Part shown: piece after piece, positions 35,100 through 43,303 of the stretch
Layout of the letters: each line of letters starts with the position of its first letter
Numbering within the stretch: position 1 is the stretch's first letter
Assembly (NCBI GenBank): GCA_002425705.1
Contig: DIMT01000001.1
Location: 71,785-135,784, forward strand
DNA: 64,000 bases
DNA from: Firmicutes bacterium UBA5559
GTDB taxonomy: Bacteria; Bacillota; Clostridia; Peptostreptococcales; Anaerovoracaceae
Reading direction: 5' to 3'
The notes under the pieces: generated by a model
Seen by the model: the letters and a program-made list of their open reading frames with translations, nothing else
Database searches by the model: none
What the model was told of the DNA's origin: nothing
Position numbers and translations under genes: made by a program

Positions 35100-36287
35100 A
35101 TGAGCGGAACTGCAATACAGAGGGTCATCCTCATCGTCCTGGACAGCCTGGGAATCGGCCAGCTGCCCGACGCGGAAAAATACGGAGACAAGGGAGCCGA
35201 TACGTTTTCCCACATTCTTCGGTCCAAGCCCGATTTAGCCATACCAGGTCTGCTGGATTTAGGCTTTGGCAACATTGAAGGACTGGCTGGAGGCAAGCTT
35301 GCCCGGCCCTCGGTCCGGGGAGCCTTTGGCCGGCTGGGAGAGCGTTCCACCGGCAAGGATACCATCACCGGTCACTGGGAAATCGCCGGACTATTGACAG
35401 AAACCCCCTTTAAGACCTACCCGGATGGATTTCCCCGGGAGTTCATGGATGCCTATGAAAAGGCCATCGGCATCGGCACCATTGGAAATGTGGCTGCTTC
35501 CGGCACGGTCATCATCGAGGAATTGGGAGAGGAACACGAAAAAACTGGGAAGCCCATCGTCTATACCTCAGCGGACAGCGTCTTTCAGATCGCAGTCAAC
35601 ATCGACGTGGTGCCCTTGGAAACCTTATACAAATATTGTGAAATCGCCCGGGAAATGCTGGTGGGCGAATTTGCCTGCGGCCGTGTCATCGCCCGGCCTT
35701 ACCGGATCACAGGCGGACAGCGGCAGCGGACCTCAGACCGGAAGGATTACGCCGTTTCTCCTCCAGCCAAAACCATGCTGAACCTCCTGTCGGAGGCTGG
35801 AAGGGAAGTGGTGGCTGTTGGCAAGATCAGCGATATTTTCAACGACAGCGGTATCACCGACTCGGTCCATACGGAAAGCAACATGGACGGGGTGGATAAG
35901 ACTCTGGAAGCCATGAAAAAAGACTTCACCGGCCTGATTTTCACCAATCTGGTGGACTTTGATTCCAAATTCGGCCATCGCCGGGATGCTACCGGATACG
36001 GCCATGCCATCGAAGAATTTGACCACCGGCTGCCGGAAATCCTGGCGGCCATGAAGGAGTCGGATGTGCTGATGCTCTGCGCCGACCACGGCAACGATCC
36101 TGCTCACAGCGGATGGGACCACACCCGGGAATACGTTCCCCTGGTCATTTTCGGACAGCCCATTAAGGCCGGTGCCGACTTGGGAACCCGGGAAAGCTTC
36201 GCCGATATCGGAGCCACTATTACAGAAATATTCCAGTCCGGAAAAACCCAGATCGGGGAAAGCTTTCTGGCAGAGATCAGAAACTAA
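35100..36287 (+). CDS. deoB: Phosphopentomutase
   Basis: A 395-residue alkaline-phosphatase-superfamily enzyme converting (deoxy)ribose 1-phosphate to 5-phosphate. Motifs: DSLGIGQLPDAEKYGDKGADT (metal), the phosphothreonine site in KDTITGHWE, and CADHGNDP near the end. It is paired with the nucleoside phosphorylase gene 33 bases downstream, so together they salvage pentose from pyrimidine nucleosides. Confidence 0.96.
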   Translation: MSGTAIQRVILIVLDSLGIGQLPDAEKYGDKGADTFSHILRSKPDLAIPGLLDLGFGNIEGLAGGKLARPSVRGAFGRLGERSTGKDTITGHWEIAGLLTETPFKTYPDGFPREFMDAYEKAIGIGTIGNVAASGTVIIEELGEEHEKTGKPIVYTSADSVFQIAVNIDVVPLETLYKYCEIAREMLVGEFACGRVIARPYRITGGQRQRTSDRKDYAVSPPAKTMLNLLSEAGREVVAVGKISDIFNDSGITDSVHTESNMDGVDKTLEAMKKDFTGLIFTNLVDFDSKFGHRRDATGYGHAIEEFDHRLPEILAAMKESDVLMLCADHGNDPAHSGWDHTREYVPLVIFGQPIKAGADLGTRESFADIGATITEIFQSGKTQIGESFLAEIRN

Positions 36288-36320
36288 CCCATCGATATGC
36301 AGAAAGGGAGGTTGAGTCCA

Positions 36321-37625
36321 ATGAATATGGTAGACATCATCCTGAAAAAACGGGAGGGGGAGAAGCTCTCACCTCAAGAAATACAGCACTTTATCAATGG
36401 CTATACCAAGGGAGATATTCCCGATTATCAGGCTTCGGCTCTGCTGATGGCTATCTATTTCCAGGGTATGGATAAAGAGGAAACCTATCAGCTGACCAAG
36501 GCCATGAAGGAATCGGGGGATGTGGTGGACCTTTCTGCCATCAGCGGCATCAAGGTGGATAAGCACAGCACCGGCGGAGTAGGGGACAAAACCACCCTGG
36601 TGGTGGGCCCTCTGGCGGCTGCCTGCGGTGTTCCCGTGGCCAAGATGAGCGGCCGGGGACTGGGATTTACCGGCGGTACCGTGGATAAAATGGAATCCAT
36701 CCCTGGATTCCGAACCACGTTGGAAGAAGAAGAGTTCATGGAGCTTGTCAACCGGGTTGGCTTGTCGGTCATCGGTCAGACGGCTCATATCGCCCCGGCG
36801 GATAAAAAACTCTATGCCCTGCGGGACGTGACGGCTACGGTGGATAATCTGAGCCTGATTACTGCCAGCATCATGAGCAAGAAGCTGGCCTCTGGCAGCG
36901 ATGCCATCGTCCTGGATGTCAAGTGCGGCAATGGGGCTTTTATGGAAAATCTGGAAGAAGCGGTGGAGCTGGCAAAGGGCATGGTGGACATCGGCAATGC
37001 CGACGGCAAGAAGACCATCGCCGTCATCACCGATATGAATCAGCCTCTGGGCCATGCAGTGGGAAACAGCAACGAGGTCATCGAAGCCATCGAAACCCTG
37101 AAAGGGAAGGGCCCGGTCGACATCACCCAGCTGGCCCTGACCTTGTCCGGCATCATGATTTATGCCGGTGGCCACGCGGAAACCATGGAAGAGGGAATGG
37201 AAAAGGCGAAAGAGGCCCTTCACAGCGGCCGGGCTTTGGAAAAACTGGCCAGCTTCATTGAAGGCCAGGGGGGAGACCCCGCCGTTGTAGAAGACTACAG
37301 TCTATTTCCCCAGCCCACCACCTATCAAAAGGTCCTGGCCCAGGAATCGGGATATGTCACTGAAATCCAGGCCCGTTCCATCGGCCTGGCCTCTCAGCAC
37401 AGCGGCGCCGGCCGGGAAAAAAAGGAAGATCCCATTGACCTGTCCGCCGGCATCATCCTGCGTAAAAAGGTGGGGGACGTGGTAGCTAAAGGCGACGTGC
37501 TGGCAGAAGTATCCGGCCGGGACTCCCTGAAAGTCCGATTAGCAGCCGAAGAAGCCGCCAAGGCTTTCACCATCGGCCCGGCAGCACCGGAACTGGGACC
37601 GATAATTATCAGGATTATTGACTAA
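36321..37625 (+). CDS. pdp: Pyrimidine-nucleoside phosphorylase
   Basis: A 434-residue enzyme cleaving thymidine, uridine and related nucleosides with phosphate. KHSTGGVGDKTTLVVGP, the GRGLGFTGGTVDKMESI phosphate-binding region and QPLGHAVGN are intact. ATG 36321 is preceded by AAAGGGAGG; an upstream ATG at 36297 lacks a site. The lysines and length favour the broad-specificity Pdp of Firmicutes over thymidine-only DeoA. Confidence 0.95.
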   Translation: MNMVDIILKKREGEKLSPQEIQHFINGYTKGDIPDYQASALLMAIYFQGMDKEETYQLTKAMKESGDVVDLSAISGIKVDKHSTGGVGDKTTLVVGPLAAACGVPVAKMSGRGLGFTGGTVDKMESIPGFRTTLEEEEFMELVNRVGLSVIGQTAHIAPADKKLYALRDVTATVDNLSLITASIMSKKLASGSDAIVLDVKCGNGAFMENLEEAVELAKGMVDIGNADGKKTIAVITDMNQPLGHAVGNSNEVIEAIETLKGKGPVDITQLALTLSGIMIYAGGHAETMEEGMEKAKEALHSGRALEKLASFIEGQGGDPAVVEDYSLFPQPTTYQKVLAQESGYVTEIQARSIGLASQHSGAGREKKEDPIDLSAGIILRKKVGDVVAKGDVLAEVSGRDSLKVRLAAEEAAKAFTIGPAAPELGPIIIRIID

Positions 37626-37687
37626 TATAGAAAAATAAGGCATGGGAATATCGACTTGACATAAGAGAACCTGCTTTATGACGAAGA

Positions 37688-37712
37688 AAAACTCCGAGTT
37701 TCGGAGTTTTTT
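37688..37712 (+). terminator. Terminator of the deoB-pdp operon
   Basis: AAAACTCCGA (37688-37697), 3-base loop, TCGGAGTTTT (37701-37710), with further T residues. A perfect 10-bp stem. Confidence 0.9.
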
Positions 37713-37738
37713 CAGCTTCTGCATAAGGGTTCGATTGA

Positions 37739-38002
37739 TTAATAGATGGCACTTCGGTGCCCTGTTTCAATTATGATAATAATAACGTTGTAGTCATCAA
37801 TGTTTGCGAGAATTCTGTAATCACCGACTCGGTAAGACCATTCGCCTTGATGATTTCCCTTCAGTGCCTTCCCATATGATTTTGGATCATTGCAATCAAC
37901 TAATTTTTCTTCAATATAGGAAAGTATTAATGCAGCGATTTTTCGATCCATTTTTTTTAATTGCCGCACTGCATGACTAGTGTATTCAACTTGGTACTTC
38001 AT
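37739..38002 (-). CDS. RelE/ParE-family toxin
   Basis: An 87-residue mRNA-cutting toxin candidate. It has the RelE pattern: HAVRQLKKMDRKI helix, KALKG followed by WSYRVGDYRILANI (Arg residues at the active site) and an aromatic/basic end (ETGHRSAIY). The gene overlaps its antitoxin by four bases, antitoxin first, which is the usual order. Confidence 0.9.
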   Translation of the reverse strand: MKYQVEYTSHAVRQLKKMDRKIAALILSYIEEKLVDCNDPKSYGKALKGNHQGEWSYRVGDYRILANIDDYNVIIIIIETGHRSAIY

Positions 38003-38217
38003 AGGCCAAGCTCACGTTTTACTTCATCATGGGTTAGCCGCGGTTTGTCTTTTTCTTCTTCCCAAACCTTATTGAATAGAGCAAGGTTGTACTCTTCTTC
38101 AATTTTTTCGATGGCGGCCTCCCTAATAAATGTTGATAAATCAACATTGTGGAGTTCGGCATATTTGCGGATCAAAATGTCATCTTTTTCGCTAAGCCGC
38201 AAGGATATGGTACTCAT
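37999..38217 (-). CDS. RelB-family antitoxin (ribbon-helix-helix)
   Basis: A 72-residue protein whose N-terminus MSTISLRLSEKDDILIRKYA is a ribbon-helix-helix strand-helix, for DNA binding, and whose C-terminus has the acidic DKPRLTHDEVKRELG tail that binds RelE-type toxins. AAAGGAG precedes the ATG. A 19-bp perfect palindrome upstream (38261-38279) is the probable operator. Confidence 0.9.
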   Translation of the reverse strand: MSTISLRLSEKDDILIRKYAELHNVDLSTFIREAAIEKIEEEYNLALFNKVWEEEKDKPRLTHDEVKRELGL

Positions 38218-38260
38218 AATAACTCCTTTCTATTCTATGCTAAGGTATAGCAGACAGACG

Positions 38261-38279
38261 TGTAATACAATGTATTACA
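38261..38279. promoter_or_regulatory. Operator palindrome of the RelBE-like module
   Basis: TGTAATACA-A-TGTATTACA is a perfect 9-bp inverted repeat around one central base, 43 bases upstream of the antitoxin start and in its promoter region. It is the expected target of the RHH antitoxin. Confidence 0.7.
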
Positions 38280-38846
38280 ATAATCGTAGCATATGTTTTG
38301 AAAAGAGTCAACGTCATATTGTAGATTTATTTCTAATCTATCCAATGCTGTATTCACAATTAAGAAGAAAAGAGTGAAGGGGGTGTTGTACAAGGGTTAT
38401 CTTAATGTTAGCCGCTGCAATCCCGTAAGTCAATGGTTGTCCGGAGAATCTATGTATTGGCTTGGAATATAAGACAAGTATGCTAATTAAAAAATGGCCC
38501 AATGGCTCAATTAGACAATCGAGCGATTTTTCTCCTGAAATTGGTATAAAGTTTTATGGAAATTACGGATTAAATTGCAGAAAACGAGACTGGAGCTCAC
38601 AGGAGAACAGAAATAGATTAATAGTTGCAAAAAATCAAAATATAAATGTAAATATGATGTAAAAATGATATTTAATACCATATTTTATACCAATTTAGCT
38701 CCCCAAATCCCTAAATTGTCTAAATCCACCTCTTGATGTGCTTTCTAAGCCGCTGCCAGCAATTCCCCAACCCCACCCCCCCAGCTCAACCCAGCACCCT
38801 CATCCGCCCCAAAACAATATACAGCATCCCCTTCGCTATTTTTTTG
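38280..38846. other. Gene-poor AT-rich stretch with a C-rich tract
   Basis: I see no supported gene. A 66-codon frame at 38462-38662 has no ribosome site and no recognisable content. At 38765-38792 the minus strand carries GGGG-TT-GGGG-T-GGGGGGG-TTGAGCT-GGG-type runs (read in the order shown in reverse), which fit a G-quadruplex pattern with loops of 7, 1 and 2 bases. It lies about 55 bases before the Trp T-box promoter. Confidence 0.6.
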
Positions 38847-38875
38847 TTGACAAGCCATAAAAAAGCTTGTAAAAT
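38847..38875 (+). promoter_or_regulatory. Promoter of the Trp T-box operon
   Basis: TTGACA (38847-38852), 17-bp spacer, TAAAAT (38870-38875). Confidence 0.85.
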
Positions 38876-38884
38876 ATGTCCATA

Positions 38885-39170
38885 CAACATATAAACCATA
38901 TAAACCGATGAAGAGGAAGTAAAACTGGTCGACGGTCATTCAGCGAATCCGGGGTGGTGTGAGCCGGGGAGATGCAGTGCCAGATAAATGGGCCTCTGAG
39001 GGCAACGTGAAAGGGAGCGGTTGGCAGACTCCGAGTAGCGAAGACGCAGCGCCGGCGTGATTGGCGAGGGGTGTGATGGCACTCTGCAGAGAGAACGGGG
39101 CTTTTCCCGTTAAACAAGGTGGTACCGCAGGTTAACACTTGTCCTTGTACAGAGGATAGGTGTTTTTTGT
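38885..39170 (+). promoter_or_regulatory. T-box leader, specifier TGG (Trp)
   Basis: The specifier loop lies between GAGG/CCTC and CTGG/CCAG. The 5' side contains AGTA and the 3' side reads ATAAA-TGG-G, placing TGG at 38989-38991. The T-box AAGGTGGTACCGCAGG is at about 39116-39131. The terminator AACACTTGTCCT pairs with AGGATAGGTGTT, followed by TTTTTTG. The Trp codon agrees with the TrpXYZ-like transporter it controls. Confidence 0.92.
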
Positions 39171-39259
39171 TTGGTTCATACGAGTCTTGCAGAGAAACCC
39201 TTTTTTCAAAAAATCTTAACCAAAGAGAAAAAAGAGAGAAGAAAGAAGAGGTAAGAAAA

Positions 39260-40279
39260 ATGAAAAAGACGAAAGCAACAAGAAGATTTGCCCTGGCCCT
39301 GGCCATGATGCTGGTACTGCTGGCAGCCCTGACCGGCTGCGGAGGCGGTGCTGCCGAAGAACCCGCAGGAAATGAAACGCCGGATGCCCTGAAGATCGGT
39401 ATCGTTCAGATCGTGGAACATCCCTCCCTGGACACCATCCGGGAAAATATCATCGCCCAGCTGGCAGAAGAAGGCTTTGTGGACGGTGAAAACATCGTCA
39501 TCGATTACAAAAACGCTCAGAATGAAATGGCTAACCTGAAAACCATCTGCCAGGCCTTTGCCGCAGCTCCGGTGGATCTGATCATCGCCATTGCTACGCC
39601 CTCTGCCCAGGCAGCGCTGGGAGAAACCACAGAAATTCCCATCATCTTTTCGGCGGTAACCGATCCGTTGGCTGCTGAGCTGGTGGATTCCCTGGAAGTA
39701 CCAGGTGGCAACGTTACCGGAACCTCCGATGCCGTATCTGCCCAGATGATCATGGATCTGGCCCGGGAAATCACGCCCGACATTAAAACCATCGGGGCTC
39801 TGTACAATTCCAGCGAAGTCAATTCCGTATCCGTCATCAATGACCTGAAGGCTTATGCCGAGGCCAACGGACTGAAAGTCGTCGAATCCCCGGTAACCAA
39901 TACCAGTGAAGTTCAACAGTCTGCCCAGTTCCTGGCCGGAAAAGCCGATGCCGTTTTCTCCCCCATTGACAACACCGTGGCTTCCTCCATGCCCATCATC
40001 GTGGAAACCCTGAACAACGCCGGCGTTCCCTTCTATGTAGGTGCCGACTCCATGGTATCCGAAGGCGGTCTGGCCACCTACGGAATCAATTATGTGATTC
40101 TGGGAAAAGAAACAGGAAAGATGGCAGCAGCAGTCCTGAATGGCGCGGATACCTCTACCATGCCGGTTATGACCATGACTGATATGGATATCTATGTAAA
40201 CACCGTAACTGCTGAAGTATTAGGAATCACCATTCCCGATTCCGTTATGGCCAAAGCCACGGACCTGGGAGGAAAATAA
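39260..40279 (+). CDS. ABC transporter substrate-binding lipoprotein, TrpX-like
   Basis: A 339-residue lipoprotein. Residues 1-~25 are a lipoprotein signal with lipobox LTGC; mature protein has the ABC_sub_bind fold (LKIGIVQIVEHPSLDTIREN start, IIFSAVTDPLAAELV, AVFSPIDNTVASSM, GKMAAAVLNG). ATG 39260 is used; AGAGG lies just upstream. Control by a Trp T-box and the following permease and ATPase genes match the TrpXYZ importer described in Firmicutes. Tryptophan binding is inferred from this. Confidence 0.88.
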   Translation: MKKTKATRRFALALAMMLVLLAALTGCGGGAAEEPAGNETPDALKIGIVQIVEHPSLDTIRENIIAQLAEEGFVDGENIVIDYKNAQNEMANLKTICQAFAAAPVDLIIAIATPSAQAALGETTEIPIIFSAVTDPLAAELVDSLEVPGGNVTGTSDAVSAQMIMDLAREITPDIKTIGALYNSSEVNSVSVINDLKAYAEANGLKVVESPVTNTSEVQQSAQFLAGKADAVFSPIDNTVASSMPIIVETLNNAGVPFYVGADSMVSEGGLATYGINYVILGKETGKMAAAVLNGADTSTMPVMTMTDMDIYVNTVTAEVLGITIPDSVMAKATDLGGK

Positions 40280-40280
40280 A

Positions 40281-40302
40281 GGCGGCCCCGATCCGGGGAG
40301 CC
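40281..40302 (+). promoter_or_regulatory. Intercistronic hairpin after the binding-protein gene
   Basis: CCCCG-ATC-CGGGG with an outer GGC/GCC, directly after the stop codon and without a T tract. Such hairpins commonly keep the binding-protein message more abundant than the permease message. Confidence 0.55.
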
Positions 40303-40323
40303 TGAAAAGAAAAAGGAGAAATT

Positions 40324-41274
40324 ATGATTACCTTTGCAGCCTTTATCGGCTCTGTGGAGCTGGGGATGGTCTATGCCATCCTGGCTCTTGGGGTGTTCCT
40401 GTCCTTTCGGACATTGAACACACCGGACCTGACGGTAGATGGTAGTATAGTAACCGGTGCAGCCGCATCGGCCATGATCTGCAGCCTGGGCGGGAACCCT
40501 GTTCTTGCCCTGGCTGTCTCCTTCGTTTTTGGGGCCATGGCGGGTATCATCACCGCACTGCTCAATACGAAGCTGAAGATTCAGCCCCTGCTGGCCGGCA
40601 TCCTGGTCATGCTGGGTGCCTATTCCATCAATCTCCGGATCATGGGCAACAAATCCAACATCGCCCTGACCAAAAGCGACACCATTTATAAAATGACGAA
40701 AGAAATATTTCCAGGCACCTATACGTCCCTGGTTCTGGGAATCCTCATCGTAGCCGCAGTCATTACCCTGCTCTTCTTTTTCCTGAAGACCCGGCTGGGC
40801 TTTGCCCTGCGGGCCACTGGAGACAACGAGGACATGGTCCGGGCTTCCGGCATCAGCAGCGACCAGATGAAGGTATTTGGCCTTTCTCTTTCCAACGGTC
40901 TGGTTGGGCTGGCAGGGGGGCTTTTAGCCCAGTATCAGTCCTATGCGGACATCGGTATGGGTGTCGGGATGGTGGTCATCGGCCTGGCTTCCGTCATCGT
41001 GGGTGAAGCTATCTTCGGCACCAGGAGCCTGATCCGGCGATTGATTGCCGTAGCCCTTGGAGCCATTTTGTACCGTCTGGCCATTGCCGTTGCCCTGGCA
41101 GCAGGGATGCCGGCCAATGATCTGAAGTTGGTATCGGCTTTGATCGTTACCGTGGCTCTGGCTCTTGGGGTCATGGGGGAAAACTTTTCCTTTACTGGCA
41201 AAAACAGCAAAAATGGAAAAACCGGAAAACCAGGCAAAATCCGTTCCCGGATTCAGCAGAAGGTAGGTGAATAA
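40324..41274 (+). CDS. ABC transporter permease, TrpY-like
   Basis: A 316-residue membrane protein with about nine hydrophobic helices. TPDLTVDGSIVTGAA near residue 38 and the coupling-loop region GFALRATGDNEDMVRASGI (about 158-176) place it in the branched-chain-type (BPD_transp_2) permease family. Charged C-terminal tail. AAAGGAG precedes the ATG. Confidence 0.9.
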   Translation: MITFAAFIGSVELGMVYAILALGVFLSFRTLNTPDLTVDGSIVTGAAASAMICSLGGNPVLALAVSFVFGAMAGIITALLNTKLKIQPLLAGILVMLGAYSINLRIMGNKSNIALTKSDTIYKMTKEIFPGTYTSLVLGILIVAAVITLLFFFLKTRLGFALRATGDNEDMVRASGISSDQMKVFGLSLSNGLVGLAGGLLAQYQSYADIGMGVGMVVIGLASVIVGEAIFGTRSLIRRLIAVALGAILYRLAIAVALAAGMPANDLKLVSALIVTVALALGVMGENFSFTGKNSKNGKTGKPGKIRSRIQQKVGE

Positions 41275-41275
41275 G

Positions 41276-42052
41276 ATGCTGAAAATCGATGGAATCACAA
41301 AGACCTTCGGCAAGGGCACCATCAATGAAAAAATAGCCATCAACGACCTGAGCCTGGATATGGATCGGGGCGAATTCATCACCATCATTGGTAACAACGG
41401 AGCGGGAAAATCCACCCTGATGAACTGCATCTCAGGGGTATTCCCGGTGGACAGCGGAACTATCCTTCTGGATGGGGAAGACCTGACCCGGCAGCCGGAA
41501 TACAAGCGAGCTCGTCACATCGGCCGGGTATTCCAGGATCCGTTAAAAGGGACAGCCTTCGATATGACCATCGAAGAAAACCTGTCCATCGCCATCTGCA
41601 AAAATCGTTTCCACGGCCTGCAGCCGGGAATCAGCCGAAAGGACCGGGAATATTTCCGGGAACGGCTCGCCCTGCTGGAAATGGGACTGGAAAACCGGAT
41701 GAACCAGAAAGCCAAGCTTCTGTCCGGAGGACAGCGTCAGGCCCTGACCCTGTTCATGTCCATCATTTCAGAGCCCAAGCTCCTTCTTCTGGACGAACAC
41801 ACGGCAGCCCTGGACCCGGCAGCAGCACGGAAAGTATTGGAACTAACCAATCTCTTTACCAGGGAGAAGAACCTGACCACCCTGATGATCACCCACAACA
41901 TGAAAGCAGCCCTGGAAAACGGGACCCGAACCATCCTTATGCGGGATGGCCAGATCCTGATGGATGTCCGGGGGGAGGAACGAAAAAACATGACCGTGGA
42001 AACCCTGATCGCTAAATTTGAAATCGACAATGACCGAATGCTGCTGGATTAA
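41276..42052 (+). CDS. ABC transporter ATP-binding protein, TrpZ-like
   Basis: A 258-residue ATPase. Walker A GNNGAGKSTLMN (about 42-53), Q-loop in GRVFQDP, signature LLSGGQRQALTL, Walker B LLLLDEHTAALDP and switch His in MITHNMKAAL. In the signature the usual Ser-Gly-Gly-Gln is kept. ATG 41276 begins one base after the permease stop. It powers the importer encoded by the two preceding genes. Confidence 0.93.
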   Translation: MLKIDGITKTFGKGTINEKIAINDLSLDMDRGEFITIIGNNGAGKSTLMNCISGVFPVDSGTILLDGEDLTRQPEYKRARHIGRVFQDPLKGTAFDMTIEENLSIAICKNRFHGLQPGISRKDREYFRERLALLEMGLENRMNQKAKLLSGGQRQALTLFMSIISEPKLLLLDEHTAALDPAAARKVLELTNLFTREKNLTTLMITHNMKAALENGTRTILMRDGQILMDVRGEERKNMTVETLIAKFEIDNDRMLLD

Positions 42053-42112
42053 AAGATTTGTTTTCAGGAACAAAGAAAAGAAAAAAATTTTGTTTGTAAA
42101 AATAAAAAACCA

Positions 42113-42150
42113 TTGACACCACCGGTTATGTTCCCTTATACTGGAACATA
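42113..42150 (+). promoter_or_regulatory. Promoter of the oxidoreductase operon with an inverted repeat over its -10
   Basis: TTGACA (42113-42118), 18-bp spacer, TATACT (42137-42142). TATGTTCC (42127-42134) and GGAACATA (42143-42150) are a perfect 8-bp inverted repeat enclosing the -10. This suggests repression in addition to the downstream T-box. Confidence 0.7.
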
Positions 42151-42151
42151 G

Positions 42152-42396
42152 TTGAATAAAAAAAGACGAAGACGGAGACAGTACATGTCCGGCCAAAGCC
42201 CCAGCGATCCGGGGAAGGTGTGAGCCCGGAGCCAGTAGCGGAACATGGAATATCCCTCCCGAGTTGCACGCCGAACCCGAAAGGCAGTAGGACGTGACGG
42301 CATTCCCCCGTGATCGGGAACCCGTATGTTGGTATGTGGTTAAAGGTGGTACAGCGAAGGCATCAGCCCTCGTCCTTTAAGGACGGGGGTATTTTA
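42152..42396 (+). promoter_or_regulatory. T-box leader with variant T-box sequence; specifier probably ATC (Ile)
   Basis: Stem I specifier loop lies between GGAG/CTCC and CATGT/ACATG; the 5' side has AGTA and the 3' side reads GAAT-ATC-C (ATC at 42252-42254). Aligned with the other two leaders (AA-x-codon-x before the lower stem) this gives Ile; shifting one base gives TAT (Tyr). The antiterminator AAAGG-[TGGTACA]-GCGA pairs with TCGT-CCTTT, so the bulge ends in ACA rather than ACC. Terminator: CCCTCGTCC/GGACGGGGG then TATTTTATT. Confidence 0.82.
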
Positions 42397-42419
42397 TTGA
42401 GAAAGGATGAAACCAGAAT

Positions 42420-43004
42420 ATGAGCGATAAAATGGTTGAAATCAGATGGCACGGACGGGGAGGGCAGGGAGCCAAAACGGCGTGCCTGCTCTTGGCCGAT
42501 GTGGCCTTTTCCTCGGGCAAGCACGTCCAGGGATTTCCCGAATACGGACCGGAGCGGATGGGGGCTCCCATCACCGCCTATAACCGGATATCCGAGGGCA
42601 GATGTACCATTCATTCCAATATTTACGAACCGGATTACGTGGTAGTGGTGGATGAAACCCTGCTGACGGCCGTGGATGTGACCAGCGGCCTGAAGCCGGA
42701 GGGGGCGGTCATCATCAACAGCGACAAATCCCCGGAGGAGCTGAAACCTTTTCTGGCCGGTTATCCAGGGAAAGTGGCCACCATCGATGCAGGGAGGATT
42801 TCCGAAGAATTTTTAGGAAAGAACATTCCCAACACCCCCATGCTGGCAGCGGTGGTCAAAGTCAGCGGTGTCATCGGGGAGGAGCAGTTTCTAGCGGATA
42901 TGGAGCAATCCTTCCGTCATAAATTTGCCGATAAGCCCCAGGTGGTGGAAGGCAACCTGCAAGCACTGAAAAAATCCATGGAGGAGGTCAAGGTCGGATC
43001 ATGA
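42420..43004 (+). CDS. 2-oxoacid:ferredoxin oxidoreductase, gamma subunit
   Basis: A 194-residue subunit. RWHGRGGQGAKTACLLLA at the N-terminus is the POR gamma hallmark, followed by EYGPERMGAPITAYNRIS. It belongs to the four-subunit (gamma, delta, alpha, beta) type that decarboxylates 2-oxoacids to acyl-CoA with reduction of ferredoxin. It overlaps the delta gene by four bases. The T-box context suggests amino-acid-derived 2-oxoacids, for example from branched-chain amino acids. Confidence 0.92.
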   Translation: MSDKMVEIRWHGRGGQGAKTACLLLADVAFSSGKHVQGFPEYGPERMGAPITAYNRISEGRCTIHSNIYEPDYVVVVDETLLTAVDVTSGLKPEGAVIINSDKSPEELKPFLAGYPGKVATIDAGRISEEFLGKNIPNTPMLAAVVKVSGVIGEEQFLADMEQSFRHKFADKPQVVEGNLQALKKSMEEVKVGS

Positions 43005-43303
43005 GAAAAGCATCAGAAATCAATGAAAATACACCTTGGAGGGAGTTGACCACGGGAGCCGGCATTGCAGAGCCAGCCACTTCCAAGCTCTTCAACACGG
43101 GAGACTGGCGGACCATGATTCCCGTCTTTTTAGAAGATAAATGCACCCATTGCCTGTACTGTATTCCTTACTGCCCGGACAGTTCCATTCCGGTTCATCA
43201 GAAGAAGCGGCTGGATTTTGACTTCATGCACTGCAAGGGCTGCGGCATCTGCGCCAAGGTCTGCCCTTTTCATGCAATTGAAATGGTAAAGGAGGAAAAG
43301 TAA
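43001..43303 (+). CDS. 2-oxoacid:ferredoxin oxidoreductase, delta subunit (2[4Fe-4S])
   Basis: A 100-residue ferredoxin-like subunit with two cluster motifs, CTHCLYCIPYCPD and CKGCGICAKVCPF. It passes electrons to external ferredoxin. Overlaps both neighbours by a few bases. Confidence 0.94.
   Translation: MRKASEINENTPWRELTTGAGIAEPATSKLFNTGDWRTMIPVFLEDKCTHCLYCIPYCPDSSIPVHQKKRLDFDFMHCKGCGICAKVCPFHAIEMVKEEK

Noticed and set aside
38462..38662. A 66-codon frame on the plus strand
   Set aside because: No ribosome site, no promoter and no recognisable content; the surrounding 560 bases look non-coding.
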